Translations under genes and position numbers: made by a program
From: Maea johnstoni
Taxonomy: Eukaryota > Annelida > Polychaeta > Spionida > Magelonidae
Reading direction: 5' to 3'
NCBI GenBank assembly: GCA_963942565.1
Contig: OZ012690.1
Coordinates: forward strand, 6,930,086 to 6,994,085
DNA length: 64,000 bases
Part shown: positions 38,408 through 48,533 of the stretch, piece after piece
Layout: every line of letters starts with the position of its first letter
Position numbering within the stretch: the stretch's first letter is position 1
The notes under the pieces: model-generated
Database searches by the model: none
The model's input: only the letters and a program-made list of their open reading frames with translations
Told to the model about the DNA's origin: nothing

Positions 38408-38935
38408 GTGAGTACTTGGGTTTTGCTACTAGACAAAATTAATGTGTGAAGGGTTTTGTAATTGGGCAACTCGTAGTGTGTCATGCACTTATGCTTGTAA
38501 TTTTTTTAAAATACCAAATTTGTGCATGATGGAATCAGTCATGTGAATTGTTTTAAACAAGTTAAGATACTTCAATACTAAGACATATGAAATTAAGAAT
38601 TGCTTTGCTCTGGCCTTAAACCACAGGAAGGGTACCAGTAGTACACACAATATTAAATATTGACATTCTGTATTGTAGGCAAACTAGTATTTTATAATGG
38701 AATATGCGGTTATTGGTTTTGTCTTCACGAACACATTGTGAAGGCACAGCCCGACTGTGTGGTTTAGAAACAGCTTAGAATTTTTGATTAGCAAGAACTC
38801 GGAGTCAGCACACTGAATTATTGACCTTTTTGTATGATACCTCCTACAATGATGCTTTTGGGAAATGTATGGCTAAGAAATAGTTTTGAGAACCTACCAA
38901 ATAATTATTGAAAAGATAATTAATATAATAAATAT

Positions 38936-39332
38936 TAGGGATTGTCCGATTAATCGGACATGCCGATTAATCGCTCATTCAGCCTCTGATTTTGATGATC
39001 GATTGCAATTTTATAAGATCGATTATTTTGATTATTTTGAAAAAATAAATTGTTTCTAGAAATAGCCTATTGATCAATTGAGAGACTCCACTAAAGCCTG
39101 CAAAATTTTAATTAATATGAAGCAGTGCCGTAACAAGTAAAACTAAGGGGTTCAAGGGTTATTTAAAGAGAGTTATATTAGCTTCTTTACAAAAATGGAG
39201 CCAAGAACCATTGAACAAGCCAAGACTACCAAAGGAAAACTGCGCATATACAACTTTGATTATTAATCGATCATCGGTCGTTCAGGTGGACCGATGATTG
39301 ATCTTGAAAATTGTGACCGATTCCGAACACTA
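38936..39332. mobile_element. hAT-like MITE (intron 2)
   Basis: Ends TAGGGATTGTCCGATTAATCG and GACCGATTCCGAACACTA, flanked by exact ATAAATAT (38928-38935, 39333-39340). Inner GATCGATTATTTTG words. Confidence 0.85.
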
Positions 39333-39518
39333 ATAAATATAAAAAAAATTCTAGCCAATATGTTTTATTACTAAGAAATATAAGTATCATGGGTTGCATA
39401 TGACAACAGGATCTTAGCCAGAATTTTATAAAAAGCCTGTCTAAAACAGCAATTCCAGGCAGTCTCAGCCAGAATTTTATAAAAAGCTTGTCTAAAACAG
39501 TTATTTCAAAATGATGTG

Positions 39519-39521
<3 letters not shown>

Positions 39522-39609
<88 letters not shown>
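39522..39609. repeat. (TA)n microsatellite (intron 2)
   Basis: About 88 bp of TA. Confidence 0.95.
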
Positions 39610-39611
<2 letters not shown>

Positions 39612-40095
39612 CTGCACACCACCTTTTGTTATATAGGTCAGTTGACCTCAACTCACCAGCCATGCTTGGTGTATCATACTAGATACATGTGCAGGTTAGA
39701 CATCTGTGTGCTCTTTTATTGACCCAATGTGTATTGCATAATGAGAATGGCTATGTGTATAAGTGTTTCTCTGAATCATACTTTGTGTTGGCTAAACATC
39801 GATGGACTACTGGTGAAGAGCAAGTCATCAACTTACCATGGCTCAACGCAAGCCCACCTCTTCAACTCATAATATATTGATTTATTGTTGTTATGACGAT
39901 TGCTTTAAACACCCTGACTTCGATTGATCGACCCAATAGAACTCAACATACATATCCAATTAAATGTTGCTGCATCCAGCATGTTGAATCTGAACATGTT
40001 AATTGAACATTACTTGCTCATTTATGCATAGCTTAACTTCCTTTCAAGGAGCCTTAGGATTTTTTTGTATACTGGATACAAATATGCAGCATTCG

Positions 40096-40401
40096 CCAGG
40101 ATTTAGAAACTGGGTGCACAAAATTGGCAGTTGTATAATTGTTTTGCATTATATTTTCAAGGGAGACCACAATATGCTCAGATTACAACCGTAATCATGT
40201 ACTTACTTATTGGAATAAGGCATTATGTCCATATACAATGCCATAGGAATTATATGAGATGAGCAAAAAAATCAACTATAGGCTTGAAATTAACATTGCA
40301 AGAATTTCCTTACAAATATATTTGAGTGCCCTGAAGGGTGATTTTTGAGAGTTTTTTGATGTCCAAATGATGCCCAGATGCCCTGCTGGCTAAGACTCTT
40401 G
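40096..40401 (+). mobile_element. GTCTTAGCCAG-family MITE, left end cut (intron 2)
   Basis: Starts CGCCAGGATTTAGAAACTGG and ends CCCTGCTGGCTAAGACTC. Confidence 0.7.
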
Positions 40402-40507
40402 CCAATATATTTTTGATGACTGCCTACCTGTAAGTTACCTATTACAACATAGTTGATATTCTGCAATAAATGGAGCCGAAAAGTTGGGAATGATTCCCGA
40501 GAAAAAA

Positions 40508-40706
40508 TGTTTTGATATCACTATTGTTTTGATATCACTATTGTTTTGATAGTACTATTGTTTTGATAGAACTATTGTTTTGATAGCACTATTGTTTTGA
40601 TAGCACTATTGTTTTGATAGCACTATTGTTTTGATAGCACTATTGTTTTGATAGCACTATTGTTTTGATAGTACTATTGTTTTGATCACTATTGTTTTGT
40701 ATTGTT
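40508..40706 (+). repeat. 18-bp minisatellite abutting exon 3 acceptor
   Basis: About ten units of CTATTGTTTTGATAGCA, some 15-16 bp long, running to within 5 bp of the exon 3 start. The T-rich strand is the transcript strand, so the repeats replace or extend the normal pyrimidine tract and may offer several branch-point-like sequences. Confidence 0.9.
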
Positions 40707-40710
40707 TCAG

Positions 40711-40761
40711 GCCAGTGATTTCAGTGATACAACACAGTGGCCCACGTTAGGGGAAGTGCAG
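40711..40761 (+). CDS. LARP1: LARP1 coding exon 3
   Basis: A 51-nt exon (phase 0 to 0) between ATTGTTTCAG and GTAGGT encodes ASDFSDTTQWPTLGEVQ. This matches the conserved WPTLGE motif of animal LARP1 N-terminal regions. The acceptor lies directly after an 18-bp minisatellite (40508-40706) that supplies most of the T-rich tract. A decayed TTAA-MITE starts a few bases beyond the donor. Confidence 0.85.
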
Positions 40762-40765
40762 GTAG

Positions 40766-40980
40766 GTTCAACCTTTTGCTGCCGTTGACTAATTTGGTCA
40801 TAAGAAAATGATGCAAAAATGTTGAAATATGACTGAAACCGTGACATATTATTGGTACTCATTTGAAATGTTCGTGAGAGTTTTCCAATGAATATCAACC
40901 TGATAGGGGTTTAGCTTGTTTTCAAACATTTTTGCATTCTTGTGCCTTGGATAAAAAGTGCAGAATGAAAAGTGGTTAAT
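40766..40980 (+). mobile_element. TTAA MITE family 1, old copy beside exon 3
   Basis: Recognised by GACTGAAACCG, TTGGTACTCATTTGA and TTCCAATGAATATCAACC. Ends eroded. It begins within 10 bp of the exon 3 donor. Confidence 0.65.
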
Positions 40981-41145
40981 TAAAGCATGTAGTAACAGGT
41001 AGAAAAAGAACTGTTTTTTTAGTCAACTTTAGAAGAAACGCAGGTAAGTAATAGTATTAACAAGGGGTGCCTTAACCTTGTAGCTTAATGGGCTTGACTT
41101 GCAAGTCATTGACCTCTAATCATTAGAGGTCAATGTGAGTCACCG

Positions 41146-41586
41146 TCAAGGTATTTTCCTGGATTTAGAAAGTGGCAGCCCTAAAATTGCAGAAGTAAAA
41201 TATATGGTGTCCTATTAGTTTAACGGAGGCACTAATATACTAATTACAACCATAAACATGTATTAACATATTTAAATGATAATAATAATAATAATAATTG
41301 ATATTTGATGTAGCGCCCTTTCCACCTATAATGTTCAAAAGCGCTTAAAAGAATCGTCAGTGGACACATGTTTATGGTCCATATAGTCAAATAAACTCTG
41401 TAAGGCAGAATATCCTTATACACTCTCATGAAAATTAATATTCAAGTGAAACAATTCATGGAAATAATTATTTAAGGGGAAAAATTCAATTGTATGCTGA
41501 AATTGACATATTAAGAAATTTCTCAATAAAAGTTTATTTTTGAGGGTTTGGTTGTCCAAATGATGCCCTGCTGGCTAAGGCTATGG
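41146..41586 (+). mobile_element. GTCTTAGCCAG-family MITE with an inner insertion (intron 3)
   Basis: TTTCCTGGATTTAGAAAGTGG at the left and GCCCTGCTGGCTAAGG at the right. A TAATAATAAT…GATGTAGCGCCC…AAAAGCGCTT repeat (about 41279-41360) lies inside; that motif resembles the 3' end of a widespread invertebrate repeat. Confidence 0.6.
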
Positions 41587-42072
41587 CTCTAGTGCATCCT
41601 TGTTAGCGAAATATTACATTTTGTGACATCATTAGTAACAGGGGGTTAATGGAACTTTGCAAGGGGGCCTTTGTAGCGAGCATGCATTCTTGAGTCCTGA
41701 GTCCTGCTCGATTCTCATGATCAGCAATTGATATTTGTCAATTCCTCCTTGTTTTCTCATCATTCCTAGCAAAAGCAAAACTTCTTGGACAGTTCATTCA
41801 AAGAAATGGGTAAATGTGCAGTGCACGTTAACATAACTATATATGATTACTTATCTTATTTAGTGGATTTTATTGAATCGGTACAATTTATTTAAACTGA
41901 TTAACATGAACATTTTAGTTGTGAACATGATGATAAAGGTAATTAAAACTAAATAGTGCCTAAATGATTAATTTCCTTAAAGTAAAGTTAATCCGAAACC
42001 TGGTTGTGAAGCCCTGATATATCTTAGTATCATCCTGTAGTTTACCAAACCACATGTTTTGATATTCTTCAG

Positions 42073-42346
42073 CACCCGGCCAGAGTAACTAAGAAAGCTC
42101 CCGCGAAGCTGGAGAAGGATAAACCAGTGGCAAAACCCGATGAGAAGATTGAGGTCCCGGCCGCCGTGGAACCAGTCAGCACGGAAACCAAGGAACCGGA
42201 GGCTCCCGCGGCGACGTCGGAGAACCAGCAGCCTGCGGAACTGCAGCAGCAGCAACAGACACACAGTGACTCGGGGGGCGACGACTCCGCCAAGGAAAAC
42301 AAGGAGACCCCCAACGAGGGACAGCCAAAACCAAGCAAAAAGAAAG
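42073..42346 (+). CDS. LARP1: LARP1 coding exon 4
   Basis: A 274-nt exon with acceptor ATATTCTTCAG and donor AAAG|GTAAGT. It is open from phase 0 and reads HPARVTKKAPAKLEKDKPV followed by a Glu/Pro/Ala-rich, low-complexity stretch with a short poly-Gln run (QQQQQ) and ends PKPSKKK. Charged disorder of this kind is usual for the LARP1 region ahead of the KW(V/M)PL block. It is more GC-rich than the introns, and the codon pattern is that of a real coding exon. It ends in phase 1. Confidence 0.87.
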
Positions 42347-42635
42347 GTAAGTGACCTCCACAAGGCTGTCCTAGCACTAGAACGTGTCCCAAGTTCCTAT
42401 CTCCAAATTACCTTTTCCTTCAGAAGAAGAAATATTAATCAAACCGCAAACTACATCTCTCTTACATTTTTTGACTATATATTTTTTTGGACTTTAATTT
42501 GAAGTTATTTTCTAAAATATAAAGTACCCAGACTTCCTTTCAACAGCCTTTCTAGCACCACAATGTCAAACCCTGTTGATGTTTGTCTCCCACTTAAGTA
42601 AGGCATAATATTTTATAGTTCTTTTTTCCTAGTAT

Positions 42636-43081
42636 TAATCCATCCACCCCCAGTGCATAGTATAAGGACCTGTATAGTTAAGTAATAGCCTGGAGACGAA
42701 ATCTTCATTCAGAAAATATTGGAAGATTTTAATTGCAATTAATGCAAAAACAGATACTTCAGATACTCTTTCAAAATAATGATCATCCCTCAAGACCATT
42801 CATCATCATACTCATCTGTTATGATCAGAGGTGCCTGACAGTGTGTGCACTATTCATGCCTGTAGTGTCCAAAGCTGCCGGACTATGATCATGATATCTC
42901 TCTAACAAAAGGATTTTATTTTTTTAAGAAAATATTTGAAGGAGAAATGTTGATTGAACTCCAATCCACAACTCTCCATCAAATATTTTGTGAACTTATG
43001 TTGAACTCCAAAGATATTTTCATCAGTGTCAAAGCTCCTGACGAATATTGTCAAATAGATCTCCAGGCATGAAATGGTTAA
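42636..43081. mobile_element. TTAA MITE family 2, diverged (intron 4)
   Basis: Left TTAATCCATCCACCCCCAG, right AGGCATGAAATGGTTAA. The interior holds GATATCTCTCTAACAAAAGG and CTCCATCAAATATTTTG as in 28380-28640. Confidence 0.55.
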
Positions 43082-43227
43082 GTTATTTTCATAATCATCA
43101 ACTCACTAATGTATCTTTGAGAGGGGGACCCTGGGCATGGGAATCTAGTTTTATACGTACCACCTGCACTTTGGTTTACTTTGAGATGGTGTCTCTATGC
43201 ATGTATGGGTTATTTGCAAGCTGATCA

Positions 43228-43514
43228 GGGTCTTAGCCAGGATTTTGAAAAATGTCTGTCCAAAACAGCAATTCTAAATTTACTCTAATTTACTTCAAAT
43301 CCTTATAAACCTGCTACATTTAATAAACTATTGTGTAAAAAAGGCAATTAACATTTCAATTTGTCCTAAAATATGATGTTAGGGAGATATTTGGTAATTA
43401 CCCCCAAAAAGTCAAAATTGAAAATTCTTTTTAGAAGTTTTGTCTGTCCAAAAAGGAGGTTCTCAGGAAACTGCCTGTCCAAAAGTCAGGCAGGAAGGGT
43501 CCTGGCTAAGGCCT
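43228..43514 (+). mobile_element. GTCTTAGCCAG-family MITE (intron 4)
   Basis: CAGGGTCTTAGCCAGGATTTT at the left, GGTCCTGGCTAAGGCC at the right, diverged interior (TGTCTGTCCAAAACAGC). The right end merges with the AGGCCT element. Confidence 0.7.
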
Positions 43515-43746
43515 TTAAAAAAAGTTGTTTGTTTCCTGTAACCCTACCATAACAAGTTTTTACTCAAAAAAATCCCCACCCTTAAGTTTTCTTTTTTGCC
43601 CTTCCAACTCCAAATTAACATAAATCATGCATAAAACACTTTTGAACAAAAAATAATCCAAAAAAAAAAGAATAAATTCAACGACCTTCCTACCACCCTA
43701 TTTTTTCCAGATGGTTACAGGAAACAAGCAATTTTTTTCCAGGCCT
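43509..43746. mobile_element. MITE with AGGCCT ends (intron 4)
   Basis: Complete copy whose left end overlaps the right end of a GTCTTAGCCAG element (43228-43514). Confidence 0.8.
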
Positions 43747-43859
43747 AAGTCCCTGATACTGATATTGGCTGCATGTGCGGCTGGAGTTTTGTTTGATTAT
43801 TTGTTTTGTTTCCACACACTCACACCGACACCCACCTACTATGTTTTGTTATCCTGTAG

Positions 43860-43910
43860 AGCCCCAAGAAAACCACAGTGATGAGCAGCCAGCGACACCA
43901 AAGAGGAAAG
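43860..43910 (+). CDS. LARP1: LARP1 coding exon 5
   Basis: A short 51-nt exon (phase 1 to 1) between TATCCTGTAG and GTAGGC. It reads EPQENHSDEQPATPKRK and bridges the KKK end of exon 4 to the GNKQKW start of exon 6. Because it is a multiple of three and carries no known domain, skipping it would leave the frame intact. No homology is visible by itself; support is splice sites plus phase. Confidence 0.7.
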
Positions 43911-44216
43911 GTAGGCTCATCACCAAACACACACTTCTAACCACACACCCATAGGGTATTAGCATAGATCTTGAAACTGAGTGCCCTTCTAATCACATAC
44001 CCACATACCCTCTTTCTCACCACATACCGTCTGACGTGCGCACATTAAAAAAAAATTGATTTTTTTTAAATTAAAAATAATATTTGATTTTTATTTCAAA
44101 AAAAAAAAAAAAAATGATTTCAAATTTTTTTTGTAAAGTTTTGTGCTTTGGGTAAAAGTACAGTATGTATGTCTCTAACTTTTCCTGCAACCTTCATAAG
44201 TAGAAAGTAGCCTTCT

Positions 44217-44340
44217 GAACCCCTTTTCCATTTGGGGAAACCCTTCTTGTGGAAACCCCTCTTCTATTTGGGGAACCCCTCTCCTATTTGGGGAAACCCC
44301 TCTCCTACTTGGGGAAACCCCTCCCCTATTTTTGGAACCC
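44217..44340. repeat. ~25-bp minisatellite (intron 5)
   Basis: Four to five units of CTATTTGGGGAAACCCCTCTC. Each unit holds GGGGAAACCCC, a small palindrome. Confidence 0.85.
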
Positions 44341-44939
44341 CCTACTTGTCTGAGAATCAACCTGCAACCTGATTTCTCGTTTACTTGAGCACCTGACATT
44401 TTTTTTCTTAATCACTGCTTTTCTGATTGGACCCTATTTCATCATATCTTTCTTATATCTTTTATCACATTGACGATGGTATAATTGTTTAAATGCTAAA
44501 GAATTTTAAAACAGGAAAAGAATGAGCCCCGAAACAACACTCCAGCATTTGGGTACAGTGCCTTCTTCAAAGATTTGTTTCTGCTACTCTGGATAGTCAT
44601 GTTGGGCCTGCTGTACATGGCTAAAATAATGAATACTGGCACGCACAATTATCGCCGTTTTAATGTGATCCTAGCACTAATAATAGCATTTTGGCAATCG
44701 AGATTGGACATTGTTGTTCTTCTAAGAGTTGATGAAAGGAGAGTATAGTAGTTGTGCTATTACCCTTGGCAGGGAGTAAAGTTTGTTCACTATATTGACT
44801 ATAAAATCAGAATGCCAATATAATTTGTGCAGATTAGTGAACAGATCTTAACACTAATAGATGGGAGTTATTTTGTAGCATTTGTGAACCATTAATTTAG
44901 TATTATTATTAGTGGTATTGAAAATTAGAAAGGAGGAAA

Positions 44940-45068
44940 CCACAGTCCAGCTCCAAGGTTACATTTTTGGTTGTAGCGTTGTCGTTTCCCTATCTGTGGA
45001 GAGTAATGTATTCGCTATGTTATATTTGGCTGTAAATCTAAATGTTAACACGATGCATAACTACAATT
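44940..45068 (+). ncRNA. H/ACA snoRNA copy 1 (intron 5)
   Basis: First copy of the array and the most diverged of cluster A. The first hairpin (CCACAG/CTGTGG) and H box AGAGTA are present and ACA is in place. The loop reads ACATTTTTGG and the lower stem of the second hairpin has lost its GTTGTG strand, so it may not be functional. Confidence 0.55.
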
Positions 45069-45179
45069 ATAAATCAGGTCTTGACATGAATAAGAGGGAT
45101 CCATGTAGATAGTAAGAGGTTAATACAATTTGCATATCGCTTATGAATTCTAAAGTATAACAAATAATTGGATAGAAAA

Positions 45180-45311
45180 CCACAGTCCAGCTCCAAGGTT
45201 ACATAGAAGGTTGTAGCGTTGTCGTTTCCCTATCTGTGGAGAGTAATGTTGTGTTCGCTATGTTATATTTGGCTACAGATCTGAATGTTAACACGATGCA
45301 TAACTACAAGC
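45180..45311 (+). ncRNA. H/ACA snoRNA copy 2 (intron 5), reference copy
   Basis: A 132-nt core read as a box H/ACA snoRNA, the class that guides pseudouridylation with dyskerin, NOP10, NHP2 and GAR1. Offsets from the first base: lower stem CCACAG (1-6) pairs with CTGTGG (55-60). GTTACA (19-24) pairs with TGTAGC (33-38) as the upper stem. The H box AGAGTA (61-66, fits ANANNA) follows. GTTGTG pairs with CATAAC as the base of hairpin 2, TGTTA pairs with TAACA inside it, and ACA lies 3 nt before the end. Candidate guide strands are TCCAGCTC and TTTCCCTAT in hairpin 1. I could not assign a target uridine. It lies in LARP1 intron 5 on the sense strand, as expected for a splicing-dependent intronic snoRNA. 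Confidence 0.75.
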
Positions 45312-45383
45312 ATTGATAAGATCTTGACATATTTAGTATTTAGTATTGTAGTGTTTTTGATGACAAAATGATTCTTTAGAAAA

Positions 45384-45515
45384 CCACAGTCCAGCTCCAA
45401 GGTTACATAGAAGGTTGTAGCGTTGTCGTTTCCCTATCTGTGGAGAGTAATGTTGTGTTCGCTATGTTATATTTGGCTACAGATCTGAATGTTAACACGA
45501 TGCATAACTACAAGC
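45384..45515 (+). ncRNA. H/ACA snoRNA copy 3 (intron 5)
   Basis: Core reads identical to copy 2 over 132 nt, with H box AGAGTA and ACA-AGC end. It lies 204 bp after copy 2. The spacer (…TTGATGACAAAATGATTC…) recurs with small changes through clusters A, B and E. Confidence 0.75.
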
Positions 45516-45580
45516 ATTGATAAGATCTTGACATATTTAGTATTGTAGTGTTTTTGATGACCAAATGATTCTTTAGGAAA

Positions 45581-45712
45581 CCACAGTCCAGCTCCAAGGT
45601 TACATAGAAGGTTGTAGCGTTGTCGTTTCCCTATCTGTGGAGAGTAATGTTGTGTTCGCTATGTTATATTTGGCTACAGATCTGAATGTTAACACGATGC
45701 ATAACAACAAGC
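45581..45712 (+). ncRNA. H/ACA snoRNA copy 4 (intron 5)
   Basis: As copy 2 except that the base before ACA is A (CATAACAACAAGC). Both hairpins and both boxes are intact. Spacing to the previous copy is 197 bp. Confidence 0.74.
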
Positions 45713-45777
45713 ATTTATAAGATCTTGACATATTTAGTATTTTAGTGTTTTTGATGACAAAATGATTCTTTAGAAAA

Positions 45778-45909
45778 CCACAGTCCAGCTCCAAGGTTAC
45801 ATAGAAGGTTGTAGCCTTGTCGTTTCCCTATCTGTGGAGAGTAATGTTGTGTTCGCTATGTTATATTTGGCTACAAATCTAAATGATAACACGATGCATA
45901 ACTATAAGC
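45778..45909 (+). ncRNA. H/ACA snoRNA copy 5 (intron 5), AUA box
   Basis: ACA is replaced by ATA, a known working variant of the box. TGTAGCC replaces TGTAGCG just outside the upper stem, and AATGATAACA replaces AATGTTAACA, weakening hairpin 2 slightly. H box AGAGTA is kept. Confidence 0.66.
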
Positions 45910-45973
45910 ATTGACCAAATCTTGCCATATTAAGTGCTGTAGTGGTTTTGATGAGAAAAAAATCTTTAGGAAA

Positions 45974-46105
45974 CCACAGTCCAGCTCCAAGGTTACATGG
46001 AAGGTTGTAGCGTTGTCGTTTCCCTATCTGTGGAGAGTAATGTTGTGTTCGCTATGTTATATTTGGCTACAGATCTGAATGTTAACACGATGCATAACAA
46101 CAAGC
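45974..46105 (+). ncRNA. H/ACA snoRNA copy 6 (intron 5)
   Basis: Close to copy 4, with ACATGG for ACATAG in the apical loop. H box AGAGTA and ACA are intact. Confidence 0.73.
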
Positions 46106-46170
46106 ATTGATAAGATCTTAACATATTTAGTATTGTAGTGTTTTTGATGACAAAATGATTCTTTAGAAAA

Positions 46171-46302
46171 CCACAGTCCAGCTCCAAGGTTACATAGAAG
46201 GTTGTAGCGTTGTCGTTTCCCTATCTGTGGAGAGTAATGTTGTGTTCGCTATGTTACATTTGGCTAAAAATCTGAGTGCTAACACGATGCATAACTACAG
46301 TC
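46171..46302 (+). ncRNA. H/ACA snoRNA copy 7 (intron 5)
   Basis: Last of cluster A. It has TTACATTT for TTATATTT, which turns a G-U into a G-C pair in hairpin 2, and GTGCTAACA for ATGTTAACA. The end is ACA-GTC. Flank 3' of the core is unlike the other spacers of the cluster. Confidence 0.72.
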
Positions 46303-46552
46303 TGTAATTTGATCTTGACATAAATTAGAGGGATGCATGTAGTTATGAAGAGGTTTGCTTATTGCTTATGAATTCTCATGTTTAATGAAAAAAAATTGTC
46401 GGCCTGTGTTTTGGTAGGTGTGCGGTCCAGAGTTCAAAGAGTTTCTCATACATTTCATATCATCATTCATGCTATTTGTGCTGTCCGCATTTAAAAAAAT
46501 CTTCCGACTTTATGTATCTTAGCCAACCCCAAAAATAAGAGTCGCGAACCCT

Positions 46553-46767
46553 CTAACCCTTATGCTGCTGGTTTCTAATTTTTGTGAACATGAAATGATG
46601 ACAAAAAGCTGCGAAATCACTGAAACCCCGGCAAATGGGTACTCATCTGATAGTACTCAGTGAGAGCTTTCCAATGAATAGCAACATGACAGGGTTCAGA
46701 TGGTTTTCAAAAATCTTTGCGTCCCTGTGCTTTGGACGAAAGTAGCCTCAGCATTGGAAGGGTTTAA
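46553..46767 (+). mobile_element. TTAA MITE family 1 (intron 5)
   Basis: CTAACCCTTATGCTGCTGG to GCATTGGAAGGGTTTAA, 163 bp before exon 6. Confidence 0.75.
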
Positions 46768-46929
46768 TAATTTCTTTTTCATTTCATATCATCATTCATG
46801 CTATATATATCATCCGCTTATAAAAAAGTTTTCCTCCCTTATATGTCCGGGCCAACCCTAAAAAAGGGTGGCGAACCCTTTTTAAACGAAAAAGTAAACA
46901 ATAAAGTACATGTACTTGGTGTTTTTCAG

Positions 46930-47061
46930 GTAACAAGCAGAAGTGGATGCCTCTGGAGGTTGATATCCCGAAGCACAACAGCCGTCGCAGCAGGAGCACC
47001 AATGATCTTTCACGGAGCAGGCGGGGAGACGGGAGGGTGGCCCGCGGCGGGGAGTCCAGAG
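46930..47061 (+). CDS. LARP1: LARP1 coding exon 6 (KW-MPL block)
   Basis: A 132-nt exon (phase 1 to 1), acceptor TTTTTCAG and donor AGAG|GTGGGT. It begins GNKQKWMPLEVDIPKH, the counterpart of the KHKWVPLQIDM block found before the RG-rich region in vertebrate LARP1. It then becomes Arg/Ser-rich (SRRSRSTNDLSRSRRGDGR). It is flanked by snoRNA arrays in introns 5 and 6. Confidence 0.88.
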
Positions 47062-47334
47062 GTGGGTATTCGTCTCGTACTCATCCTGTGGCGGCCAGGG
47101 TCTTACCCAGGATTTAACAAATGCCTGTCCAAATCAGCAACTCCACAAAGAGGTCCTGTAACCTTATAATCAACCTCTCCCACTCCAAAAAAAAAAAAAA
47201 AAGAAAAAAAATATATTACTGAAATAAAGCTTATGAGGTCAAAGGTCAGCTTGCAGAGGAGAATTGAGAGATGTATGCCTGTGGTTCTCCTCAAACCATA
47301 CTTGCTGGCAACCCTGAAGAAGTATTTCATTTGA

Positions 47335-47466
47335 CCACAGTCCAGCTCCAAGGTTACATAGAAGGTTGTAGCATTGTCGTTTCCCTATCTGTGGGGAGTA
47401 ATGTTGTGTTCGCTATGTTACATTTGGCTGAAAATCTGAATGTTAACACGATGCATACCTATAAGC
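47335..47466 (+). ncRNA. H/ACA snoRNA copy 8 (intron 6), altered H box
   Basis: First copy after exon 6. The flank before CCACAG is TTTGA, not the usual AGAAAA. H-box region is GGGAGTAA, which no longer fits ANANNA, and the final box is ATA in CATACCTATAAGC. Probably a weak or dead copy. Confidence 0.52.
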
Positions 47467-47534
47467 ATTGATTAAATCTTGACATATTTAGTACTCTAGT
47501 AATGTTTTTGATGACTAATAGATTCTTTAGAAAA

Positions 47535-47666
47535 CCACAGTCCAGCTCCAAGGTTACATAGAAAGTTGTTACATTGTCGTTTCCCTATCTGTGGAGAGTA
47601 ATGTTGTGTTCGCTATGTTGCATTTGGCTGAAAATCTGAATGTTAACACGATGCATAACTATAAGC
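47535..47666 (+). ncRNA. H/ACA snoRNA copy 9 (intron 6), AUA box
   Basis: Belongs to a subgroup with AAAGTTGTTACATTG in hairpin 1, which costs one pair of the upper stem. H box AGAGTA is kept and the final box is ATA. It starts a run spaced 199-200 bp apart. Confidence 0.64.
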
Positions 47667-47734
47667 ATTGAGCAGATCTTGACATATTTAGTACTCTAGT
47701 AATGTTTTTGATGACTAATAGATTCTTTAGAAAA

Positions 47735-47866
47735 CCACAGTCCAGCTCCAAGGTTACATAGAAGGTTGTAGCGTTGTCGTTTCCCTATCTGTGGAGAGTA
47801 ATGTTGTGTTCGCTATGTTACATTTGGCTGAAAATCTGAATGTTAACACGATGCATAACTACAAGC
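47735..47866 (+). ncRNA. H/ACA snoRNA copy 10 (intron 6)
   Basis: Consensus hairpin 1 with TGTAGC, H box AGAGTA, TTACATTTGGCTGAAAAT loop region and ACA-AGC end. Both boxes intact. Confidence 0.74.
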
Positions 47867-47933
47867 ATTGATCAAATCTTGACGTATAAGTACTCTAGTA
47901 ATGTTTTTGATGACTAATAGATTCTTTAGAAAA

Positions 47934-48065
47934 CCACAGTCCAGCTCCAAGGTTACATAGAAGGTTGTAGCGTTGTCGTTTCCCTATCTGTGGAGAGTAA
48001 TGTTGTGTTCGCTATGTTACATTTGGCTGAAAATCTGAATGTTAACACGATGCATAACTATAAGC
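47934..48065 (+). ncRNA. H/ACA snoRNA copy 11 (intron 6), AUA box
   Basis: As copy 10 but with ATA in place of ACA. H box AGAGTA is intact. Confidence 0.69.
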
Positions 48066-48133
48066 ATTGATCTAATCTTGACATATTAAGTACTGTAGTA
48101 ATGTTTTTTGTGACAAATAGATTCTTTAGAAAA

Positions 48134-48265
48134 CCACAGTCCAGCTCCAAGGTTACATAGAAGGTTGTAACGTTGTCGTTTCCCTTTCTGTGGAGAGTAA
48201 TGTTGTGTTCGCTATGTTACATTTGGCTGAAATTATGAATGTTAACACGATGCATAACTATAAGC
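48134..48265 (+). ncRNA. H/ACA snoRNA copy 12 (intron 6), AUA box
   Basis: The upper stem 3' strand is TGTAAC, giving a full Watson-Crick match to GTTACA. The 3' pocket strand reads CCCTTT for CCCTAT and the final box is ATA. Confidence 0.67.
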
Positions 48266-48333
48266 ATTGATCAAATCTTGACATATTTAGTACTCTAGTA
48301 ATGTTTATGATGACTAATAGATTCTTTAGAAAA

Positions 48334-48465
48334 CCACAGTCCAGCTCCAAGGTTGCATAGAAAGTTGTTACATTGTCGTTTCCCTATCTGTGGAGAGTGA
48401 AGTTGTGTTCGCTATGTTATATTTGGTTGAAAATCTGAATGTTAACACGATGCATAACTACAAGC
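48334..48465 (+). ncRNA. H/ACA snoRNA copy 13 (intron 6), altered H box
   Basis: GTTGCATAG replaces GTTACATAG, and the H region is AGAGTG, which misses the last A of ANANNA. ACA-AGC is intact. Function doubtful. Confidence 0.55.
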
Positions 48466-48533
48466 ATTGAGCAGATCTTGACACATCGAGTACTCTAGTA
48501 ATGTTTTTGATGACTAATAGATTCTTTAGAAAA

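Noticed and set aside
41085-41150. tRNA-like stretch (GTAGCTTAATGGGCTTG).
   Set aside because: An A-box-like word is present but no B box or cloverleaf could be drawn.
41770-41809. Possible extra LARP1 exon (CCTAG acceptor, GTAAAT donor, reading QKQNFLDSSFKEM).
   Set aside because: It is 40 nt and would break the phase between exon 3 and exon 4, which join cleanly without it. The splice sites are weak.
45185-45198. CCAGCTCCAA in the core equals a universal 18S rRNA word, suggesting an rRNA-derived repeat.
   Set aside because: The match is only 10 nt, in the sense direction, and the neighbouring bases do not follow 18S; it is probably chance.
45341-45380. TGATGA in the snoRNA spacer as a C box of a C/D snoRNA.
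   Set aside because: No D box (CTGA) at a usual distance with a closing stem, and the spacer diverges more than the core.
44940-46302. Short open frames in the repeats (for example minus-strand frames of ~64 codons starting MELDCGFLKNHF).
   Set aside because: They recur only because the repeats recur, cross core and spacer without coding signals, and conflict with the RNA structure.
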